Of a DNA stretch of 21,053 bases, positions 15,848 to 21,053 are shown one piece after another (positions within the stretch are counted from its first letter, which is position 1; each line of letters starts with the position of its first letter). The translations under genes were made by a program, and so were the position numbers. The notes beneath the pieces are model-generated. The model ran no database searches, was not told the origin of the DNA, and saw only the letters and a program-made list of their open reading frames with translations. The DNA is from DATKIY01 sp035543875 (GTDB lineage Bacteria; Actinomycetota; Actinomycetes; JAHEKZ01): positions 1-21,053 of the forward strand of contig DATKIY010000216.1 of NCBI GenBank assembly GCA_035543875.1. Direction: 5' to 3'.

Positions 15848-18535
15848 CTACCTAACGGACGTACTCCAGATTCCCCGCCCATACGTCCCGTCGTACAACA
15901 GGCCGTTATGGATGGTGAGGTCATAGGAGATCGTGGTCGGAAGGTCGGTCCCCAAGCGTGCCCAGCTCCCTGCCTTCGTGCTGACGAAGACGCCGAGGTC
16001 AGTGCTCAGGAACAACTGTCCGGACGGCCCCACTGCCAAGTCACTGGCCGGCACATCGGGCAGCGCGTTGGCTGATGTCTTCGGGTCTCCGCTGATGTTG
16101 GTGAAGGTCTTCCCGCCGTCAGTGGTCTTCCAGACGTGACCGAGTCCGGCACCAAAGCCTTCAACGTACTGCGCTGAGAACCCGTTAAAGACGACATACA
16201 TGGTGTTGCCCGACGGGTCGGACGGATCGATCGTGACGCCGGTGATGTAGCGCTCCGGAAGCGGAGTGGCGTTCGGATCCGACGCGTTGGTCGTCATCTT
16301 GAGCTGGTGCCACTTTCCGCCAGCGTTGGTTATGACGCCGCTGTTGTAGGTACCCGAGGAACACGGTCCACACCAGCCCGCGTAAATGACGCCGTTGCGA
16401 CTCGTGATCGACGTTGACGATGCGAGCACACCGTTTGCAATGTCACCAACGTCTGCCACAGGGGTCCAGTCGTCACCCGACTCGCTGTCCCAGGTGTTGG
16501 TGTTTGTCCAGATGTACTGTCCACCCGCCACCCATAGATTCGGGTCGACTTCGTCCCCGGCGATCGGCGCAATGAAGTCCGGGTTCGGGTCGGGCGGGCT
16601 GATATCGACCATGGACTCGGTGTCGCCTCGCGACTCCCCGCAGTTTGTGGTCATAGCCATCGCCAGGTAGATGTACTCCCCAACGGCTTGGCAAGCGTCG
16701 TCAGGGTTGACGATCATCTTTCCACCATCGCCACCGATGGGGCTCACCATCGTGTCTGACCCGGACACCAGCAGCGAAGTTCCGTTGTCCTGCATACCGC
16801 CCCAGACGCCAACGCCTCCGCCCTGCATGTCTCCCACTCCGATGCCGTAGTACTGAAGCGCATCGATCTGACCGGTCGCTGACAAGCTCCGCCACGGCCC
16901 ACTGGACGTGCTGACCTTGTGCGCGTAGATGCCGCCATCGTTACCGACGTAAATCGTTCCGTCGGCGATAGCTACCGCGTGCTGGTCAGGGTGCGCGACG
17001 CTGCCGTCGCAGGTGTCCAGCTTGTCGAGGAACGACCAACACGGGAACCCAAAGTTCCAGTAGCGAGTGGCTGTTCGCCACGACGTTCCACCGTCACGTG
17101 TTTCGAACACCTCTTCCAACCCGACGTACACGTGGTTGTGATCGGCAGGGTCAACGGTGACTAGGCGGTTGTACCAGGCCTGAATTCCAGGCTGATATCC
17201 CTTGCCACCCACAGGCGTCTTAAGCGCTGAACCGCTGTTTGCCAACTTCGATGCCGAAGCAATCTTGTTGTACGGCCCGGCAACGTTGCCGTTCTTTGAG
17301 ACGTACACACCAGCCAATGCAGTGCCACTTCCGGAGAAGTTCGACTCACGCACGGACGCCATCACGACGTACAAGCGCTTTCCGTCCGCGCTGTACACCA
17401 TGTCTACTGGCCCGACATCCTTGTTCCCGATCGCGCCCTGTGGGTTGATTTTGCGCCAAGTCGCGCCGTAGTCGTCTGAACGGTAGAACCCGTTTCCGGG
17501 TAGCTGCTCGAACGCATAGGCCACGTTCGCAATCAGCGTTCCTGGGTGACCGGGCCATGCCTCAACGTCGTTCGCAACGTTGCTGCTGTGGAACAACGCC
17601 GGGTCGTCATTGGGAACGACGTACAACACTCGATCCCATGGTTGCGATGCGGCTGAGGGCGCGATCAGGTGTCGATAAACGCCGCGCGAGGTCGCAGCGA
17701 ACGCCCACTTACCTGAGAACGAGATCTGTGAGACGTAGTGACTTTCCAGACTTGTCCCGCCGATCCGGTCAGTCGGCTTAAACGAGGAGGACGGGTCGAT
17801 GGGGTTTCGAAGAACGTAGATTCCACTTCCTAGACCCGTGCCGAAGTTCGGTTCTCCCGTTCCAAACCACAGCGAGCCATCTGGCGCTAGTTGAAGGTCA
17901 CCGCTGGAGATGGTGAGGATCGAGTCACTGATCGGTGCCCACGACTGGCCTTGGTCGAGCGATCGGAAAACCCCACCCTGAGCCGCAGCGGCAAAAACCG
18001 CGGAGCCCTCGGCGGCCAATCCGACGGTTCGCCCGGTGATATACCCCGCGCCACCTGACGAGTTGGACCACACTGGGTCGCGGTAGTTGGGGTCGTCGCT
18101 GTTGTAAGGAACGGCAGTGACGTCACGCCAGTGAGAGCTCGCGACGGGCATGCCGAGAAAGTGCTCGAACGCCGCCGTGTAGGCGCCGGGTGCGATGTTT
18201 CCTGGGGCCGAGCGCATCGCGTAGAAGCGATCGAGCGCAGTTCGGAAGTGCTCGGACTCTTCGCCGGCCTCTTGGCTCGCCGTCGGTCGGAGCCCAGCGG
18301 CTTCGGCTTCCTCGCCTTGCTGCTCGTAGTCACCCTCCTCGCCAGCATCTGCGTGCTCATTCGACGCCTCTTCGGCGTAGCGGAGGAGCGCCGCACTGTC
18401 GGTATTGACTCCTTCGGAGTTCACGGTTTCAGTGGAGTCGCCACCGATAAGCATGGCCGTAAGGGCGACCCCTAGCGCGACGACTACAAGGATCGCGGTG
18501 GGTATAAGCCAGGGGCGACGGTCTGACGCGGTCAA
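15848..18535 (-). CDS. Membrane-anchored BNR/Asp-box beta-propeller protein
   Basis: 895 aa. An N-terminal hydrophobic helix (~9-30), a signal anchor, is followed by an acidic Glu/Ala-rich linker (~50-98) and a large repeat domain (~135-895). Asp-box turns: SLDQGQSW (192-199), SDDYGATW (353-360), TRDGGTSW (479-486), TTDGGKTF (804-811). GNDGGIY (531-537), GGMQDNGT (579-586) and the final TYGRGIWS match sortilin/VPS10-like and sialidase-like propellers. No sialidase Arg triad or glycosidase catalytic pair could be assigned, so binding rather than hydrolysis is as likely. Start is TTG at 18535: GGAGG lies 7 nt upstream and no better start exists. Single-gene unit, with a palindrome upstream and a strong hairpin downstream. 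Role unknown; probably cell-surface. Confidence 0.85.
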   Translation of the reverse strand: MTASDRRPWLIPTAILVVVALGVALTAMLIGGDSTETVNSEGVNTDSAALLRYAEEASNEHADAGEEGDYEQQGEEAEAAGLRPTASQEAGEESEHFRTALDRFYAMRSAPGNIAPGAYTAAFEHFLGMPVASSHWRDVTAVPYNSDDPNYRDPVWSNSSGGAGYITGRTVGLAAEGSAVFAAAAQGGVFRSLDQGQSWAPISDSILTISSGDLQLAPDGSLWFGTGEPNFGTGLGSGIYVLRNPIDPSSSFKPTDRIGGTSLESHYVSQISFSGKWAFAATSRGVYRHLIAPSAASQPWDRVLYVVPNDDPALFHSSNVANDVEAWPGHPGTLIANVAYAFEQLPGNGFYRSDDYGATWRKINPQGAIGNKDVGPVDMVYSADGKRLYVVMASVRESNFSGSGTALAGVYVSKNGNVAGPYNKIASASKLANSGSALKTPVGGKGYQPGIQAWYNRLVTVDPADHNHVYVGLEEVFETRDGGTSWRTATRYWNFGFPCWSFLDKLDTCDGSVAHPDQHAVAIADGTIYVGNDGGIYAHKVSTSSGPWRSLSATGQIDALQYYGIGVGDMQGGGVGVWGGMQDNGTSLLVSGSDTMVSPIGGDGGKMIVNPDDACQAVGEYIYLAMAMTTNCGESRGDTESMVDISPPDPNPDFIAPIAGDEVDPNLWVAGGQYIWTNTNTWDSESGDDWTPVADVGDIANGVLASSTSITSRNGVIYAGWCGPCSSGTYNSGVITNAGGKWHQLKMTTNASDPNATPLPERYITGVTIDPSDPSGNTMYVVFNGFSAQYVEGFGAGLGHVWKTTDGGKTFTNISGDPKTSANALPDVPASDLAVGPSGQLFLSTDLGVFVSTKAGSWARLGTDLPTTISYDLTIHNGLLYDGTYGRGIWSTSVR

Positions 18536-18565
18536 TTAACTGCCTCCGGGAGACGGCCGACGCCA

Positions 18566-18592
18566 TGCGGCAGTCAGCACATTTCTGCCGCA
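18566..18592 (-). promoter_or_regulatory. 5' leader hairpin of the propeller gene
   Basis: TGCGGCAG and CTGCCGCA form a perfect 8-bp stem with an 11-nt loop, ending about 31 nt before the TTG start and 18 nt before its GGAGG. It may affect mRNA stability or translation. No T tract, so not a terminator for the diguanylate cyclase transcript. Confidence 0.35.
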
Positions 18593-18612
18593 ATCATTCA
18601 CGACAGCCCCGA

Positions 18613-18627
18613 ATGCACACTGTGCAT
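18613..18627. promoter_or_regulatory. 15-bp perfect palindrome, operator-like
   Basis: ATGCACA-C-TGTGCAT is a perfect 7-1-7 inverted repeat, 78 bp upstream of the propeller gene start and 53 bp after the diguanylate cyclase stop. Symmetry and position suit a homodimeric regulator of the propeller gene. No clear -35/-10 pair was found in this 144-bp gap. Confidence 0.4.
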
Positions 18628-18679
18628 CAAGAATGGCCGGAGCGCAGCACTTTTCCGCAGACGACTTGGAGAAATGGAA

Positions 18680-19789
18680 TCAGGGATTCTGCTGCTGATC
18701 TTCCGACTCAGGGGCCGCTGTGCTCGCCCTCGGACGTGGGCCTCCCCGGCGCAATGCCCTCCGCAAGTACATCTCCTGGTCGGCCTTGCCCAACAGGGTG
18801 TCCAGGCTGCCGCTGTCCCATGGGGCCAACATGGCCCCTCCTGCGCATACCTTCGGGTCCCATAACTCAGGTGCGACCGGTGGGCTGAGCAGAATGCGCT
18901 CGCGAAGTCGCCGCTCGAGTTCGACTGGCGACATCCCTGGCCCTGGCCCGATGACGCAGAACTCATCGCCGCCCCACCGGGCCACGATGTCGGTTCCGCG
19001 AGTGACTGATCTCAGGGCGTCCGCTACCGAAATGACGACATCGTCTCCGGATTCGCGGCCGGCGAGCTCGTTGACGTGGCGCAGCTGGTCGATGTCGATG
19101 TAGACACAGTGAACGGCGTCACCCGTACGGCGGGCAGCTTCTACGATCTGTTGACCCAGCAAAGACAGTCCGCGACGATTCACGAGTCCCGTCAGCGCGT
19201 CTCGAACTGCGGCCTGCTCTGCCGTCGAAGCAATATCGGAAAGTTCCATCGCGAGGTTTCGGCGGCTGACGCTGGATACCGCTCCCATTGCCGTCACAGT
19301 TAGTGCGGCGATGAGCCAGCCGGACGGCCAGCCGGACAGATCGGCCGCGGCAAGACCAGCGAGCCAGGCAACCCACACCGTGTATACGGCCACGACCAAC
19401 CATCGAATCGTCAGCAATGCCGATCCAGCAGCAGCCAGCGCGACCAGGACTGCCAACGACCAATCGACATTGTCGGTGGCCACCAGGCCGATCACGCCCT
19501 CGCCAGCAACAAGCAAGATGGCGCCTACTGCAAAAAGATCTGGAACCGGGAGCACGTCTCGTTTCAACCAAGCAACCGCGGCGATCACGGCAAGGACAAC
19601 TGAGGCCGTCGCAGCGGCCGCGCCAGCTACCGGCTCCACAGCGACAAATCCAGCCGTGGCCGCGGCCGCGGAACCGGCGGCGAGGAAGGCCGAGATGGCA
19701 GGCAGAGTCAGCCGAACCGCGCCTTCTTGGGCAGCGTCGTCCGGCTGGGGCGCTTCAGCCCTGGTCACAACGGGAGTGTCGTCAGACAT
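18680..19789 (-). CDS. Membrane diguanylate cyclase (GGDEF domain)
   Basis: A 369-aa protein predicted to make cyclic di-GMP from two GTP. The N-terminal half has about six hydrophobic helices (~28-172) with no recognisable sensor family. The GGDEF domain (~190-345) has DALTGLVNRRG (197-207), IDIDQLRHVNE (231-241), and active site GGDEF (273-277) in the signature RWGGDEFCVIG. An RxxD inhibitory site (RGTD, 264-267) lies exactly five residues before GGDEF, so product inhibition is expected. The usual F-K of DxDxFKxxND is L-R here; the metal Asp pair and guanine-contacting Asn and Asp remain. Start ATG 19789 is preceded by AAGG; the frame is open to a GTG at 19846 without family support. Confidence 0.9.
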   Translation of the reverse strand: MSDDTPVVTRAEAPQPDDAAQEGAVRLTLPAISAFLAAGSAAAATAGFVAVEPVAGAAAATASVVLAVIAAVAWLKRDVLPVPDLFAVGAILLVAGEGVIGLVATDNVDWSLAVLVALAAAGSALLTIRWLVVAVYTVWVAWLAGLAAADLSGWPSGWLIAALTVTAMGAVSSVSRRNLAMELSDIASTAEQAAVRDALTGLVNRRGLSLLGQQIVEAARRTGDAVHCVYIDIDQLRHVNELAGRESGDDVVISVADALRSVTRGTDIVARWGGDEFCVIGPGPGMSPVELERRLRERILLSPPVAPELWDPKVCAGGAMLAPWDSGSLDTLLGKADQEMYLRRALRRGGPRPRASTAAPESEDQQQNP

Positions 19790-20033
19790 CGAGGGCACCT
19801 TGACGTAGAAAGTCGATGAGGCGCGACCCCTTTCGCTGAACTGCACCCGGTTGGCTTCTCATTTCTCGATTTCACCAGGTCATTCGTTACAGCGAAAGTC
19901 CTGGAACGTGACGTCATCACAACGGTTTGGGGCCGAGTCCGATACTCAAGCCGCGATGTCCGTTGCCATTTCCGCGAAGTTTGTGATCTTCAAACGAATC
20001 TGTACCCGGCCAGGTCGAAAGTAATCTGTCCGC
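19790..20033. other. Intergenic region between the diguanylate cyclase and the HD-like remnant
   Basis: 244 bp with no supported gene. It should hold the cyclase promoter on the minus strand, but I could not pick a convincing -35/-10 pair. An 8-bp TGACGTCA palindrome is present at 19909-19916. On the plus strand TAATCT (20022-20027), a TANNNT box, lies 6 nt before the ATG at 20034, consistent with a leaderless start there. Confidence 0.4.
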
Positions 20034-20222
20034 ATGGCTGGAAAGGTCAATCGCTCGAAAGAGGTTGGGCTGAACTCGTCGCTGCAGTCCCTTGGGATCG
20101 ACCTTGGCTGCGGCCAACCAATGGAGCACGTGCTTCGTGAGTGCTTGATTGCCACCAGGCTGGCCGAGCGTCTTGAGCTCGATGACCAAGCGCGGGCCGA
20201 CACTGGATATCACGCACAGCAA
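20034..20222 (+). pseudogene. Remnant of an HD-domain (HD-GYP/LuxR-associated) protein, N-terminal piece
   Basis: The first ~60 codons read like the start of actinobacterial HD-domain proteins: DLGCGQPMEHVLRECLIATR (23-42), then LAERLELDDQARADTGYHA (43-61). From memory, full-length relatives have LGLGQPMEHxLRxCLxAxRLAERLGLD followed by YYVALL and a much longer HD domain. Here similarity stops near codon 60 (about 20213). The frame continues open to 20540, but there it is antisense to the acetyltransferase and looks like a shadow. No other frame restores the HD domain. I read this as a 3'-truncated gene whose promoter-proximal part, including a TAATCT box 6 nt ahead of the ATG, survives. Alternatively it is a short expressed protein. 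The exact break point is uncertain. Confidence 0.5.
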
Positions 20223-20261
20223 TCAGCACGACGATCGATTTCTTGGAGCGTCGCAAGCTGG

Positions 20262-20840
20262 TTAGTTGGAGGTGAGCCGAGCGTGCAAGTGCATGTCGTG
20301 CCACCCGTCAGCATGCAGCGCTTCACCGCGTTTCGTCCCTTCGAAGGCAAAGCCCGCGTTGTCGGCCACGCGACACGATGGTTTGTTCTCGATGGAATGC
20401 GCGACTTCTATGCGGTGAAGCTTCAGTACATCGAAAGCCCAAGCAGTCAAGGTGCTGAGCGCTCTGGATGCGACCCGCTGGCCTCGCGCCGCGGGCAGCA
20501 CCCAGTAGGAAATCTCAGCGAGCCCGTCAGTCAGGTTTAGGCTGCGGAGGCTGATCTGACCCAACGCGCCCGACTCCGTGACGACTGCCCACCCGGCACC
20601 GGTCTCCGCCTTCCACCGATCGGGCCAAGCGGCGATCCAGACAGCGGCTTCTTCCTCAGTCATCGAGCGGGCATGCCACTTCTGGATGCCCGGGTCGCTG
20701 TAGGCAGAGACGATGGTTTCAAGGTCGGACGCCAGCCAGGGACGCAGCGTCAGTTCATCATCGGTAATCGTGGGCTGCTGAAGGCGCGCGAGGCTGCCCG
20801 CCGGAACGGCTGGTTCAACGAGTCGAGGCATGTCGTCCAT
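20262..20840 (-). CDS. GNAT family N-acetyltransferase (RimJ/RimL-like)
   Basis: About 192 aa. Seen: LTLRPWLASDLETIVSAYSD, the usual RimJ/RimL opening; AEISYWVLPAARGQRVASRAL, the acetyl-CoA pyrophosphate-binding segment (here QRVASR in place of the textbook Q/RxxGxG/A); and the helix and strand LHRIEVAHSIENKPSCRVADNAGF with the conserved N-x-x-S-x-R-V-A-x-x-x-G-F ending. It should transfer acetyl from acetyl-CoA to an amine, perhaps a protein N-terminus or small molecule; the substrate is unknown. The frame is open to 20942, but that would run through tRNA-Ala, so it is rejected. I chose the ATG at 20840; an ATG at 20831 and a GTG at 20870 are alternatives without a clear Shine-Dalgarno. Convergent with the HD-like remnant. 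Confidence 0.85.
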   Translation of the reverse strand: MDDMPRLVEPAVPAGSLARLQQPTITDDELTLRPWLASDLETIVSAYSDPGIQKWHARSMTEEEAAVWIAAWPDRWKAETGAGWAVVTESGALGQISLRSLNLTDGLAEISYWVLPAARGQRVASRALSTLTAWAFDVLKLHRIEVAHSIENKPSCRVADNAGFAFEGTKRGEALHADGWHDMHLHARLTSN

Positions 20841-20900
20841 CCCAGGCGTTAACCGAATCCCGGCCGTCACTTCACCGTGATCGGAGCGCTGTCGTTTGGG

Positions 20901-20973
20901 TGGAGCTACGGGGATTCGAACCCCGGACCTTCTGCATGCCATGCAGACGCGCTACCAACTGCGCCATAGCCCC
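20901..20973 (-). tRNA. tRNA-Ala (GGC anticodon)
   Basis: A 73-nt cloverleaf. Acceptor GGGGCTA pairs with TAGCTCC (one G-U), discriminator A; D arm GCGC...GCGC; anticodon stem TCTGC/GCAGA with loop ATGGCAT, giving anticodon GGC (reads GCC/GCU Ala codons); T arm CCGGGGTTCGAATCCCCG. The genomic 3' end is followed by CCC, so CCA is not encoded and must be added. Confidence 0.97.
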
Positions 20974-20988
20974 AAATGATTGGTCGCC

Positions 20989-21016
20989 AGCCTACCTGGC
21001 TGCCCACGACGGACAA
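20989..21016 (-). promoter_or_regulatory. Putative promoter of tRNA-Ala
   Basis: On the minus strand TTGTCC (21016-21011), a 16-bp spacer, and TAGGCT (20994-20989), a TANNNT -10. The predicted start is 5-10 nt before the mature tRNA 5' end. The last ~37 bp of the window show nothing else I can assign. Confidence 0.5.
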
Positions 21017-21053
21017 AAACCGACGGGTGACTTATCGATCATCGCCGAGGACG

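Noticed and set aside
16361..16375. WCGPC, the thioredoxin active-site motif, in the propeller protein (residues 721-725)
   Set aside because: No thioredoxin fold surrounds it; it sits in the middle of propeller repeats and is probably a local disulfide or chance.
19909..19916. TGACGTCA palindrome ahead of the diguanylate cyclase
   Set aside because: An 8-bp palindrome is expected by chance in 20 kb and it has no second copy nearby.
19917..20222. 101-codon minus-strand open frame opposite the HD-like remnant
   Set aside because: No family resemblance, and the plus strand in this stretch carries a recognisable HD-family N-terminus.
20841..20942. Upstream extension of the GNAT frame
   Set aside because: It would read through the tRNA-Ala gene, whose cloverleaf is unambiguous.

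Overview
The window is 21 kb of chromosome from an actinobacterium (Actinomycetota). I infer this from the moderately high G+C (about 60% by eye), frequent GTG/TTG starts, TANNNT-type -10 boxes, a DivI1A-motif protein, and the gene set lepA, hemW, rpsT, holA, comEC, comEA, leuS and degV. I cannot name a genus. Nothing looks like a phage, IS element, CRISPR array or plasmid. Most genes are housekeeping, with a more variable tail from about 15.8 kb onward.

Layout: (1) 1-5179, minus strand: a tight operon read lepA > MOSC-domain protein > long-chain acyl-CoA ligase > hemW. Neighbouring genes overlap or nearly touch, and hemW is cut by the left window edge. (2) 5303-5763, plus strand: rpsT (ribosomal protein S20) with a promoter, a structured 5' leader and a terminator. 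(3) 5775-10083, minus strand: comEA > comEC > holA, which are DNA uptake proteins plus the DNA polymerase III delta subunit. (4) 10181-11619, plus strand: two uncharacterised envelope proteins. One has two DivI1A motifs fused to a two-helix DUF3592-like membrane domain. The other is a small exported or anchored protein with four cysteines. (5) 11645-15830, minus strand: leuS > degV > a GAF-like protein, preceded by what looks like a leucine attenuator. It has a tiny leader ORF with three consecutive Leu codons, a 12-bp helix, and an intrinsic terminator just before leuS. (6) 15848-18535, minus strand: a membrane-anchored BNR/Asp-box beta-propeller protein. (7) 18680-19789, minus strand: a six-helix membrane diguanylate cyclase. 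(8) 20034 onward: a short remnant resembling the start of an HD-domain protein, a GNAT acetyltransferase, and tRNA-Ala(GGC) with its promoter.

How the parts relate: translation is a recurring theme (LepA, S20, LeuRS, tRNA-Ala). ComEA would bind DNA, ComEC would pass it through the membrane, and the delta subunit loads the replicative clamp. The most interesting observations are the leuS leader, the tandem DivI1A-DUF3592 fusion, the palindrome and hairpin ahead of the propeller gene, and the HD-like gene remnant. I found no defence system or other large new multi-gene system.
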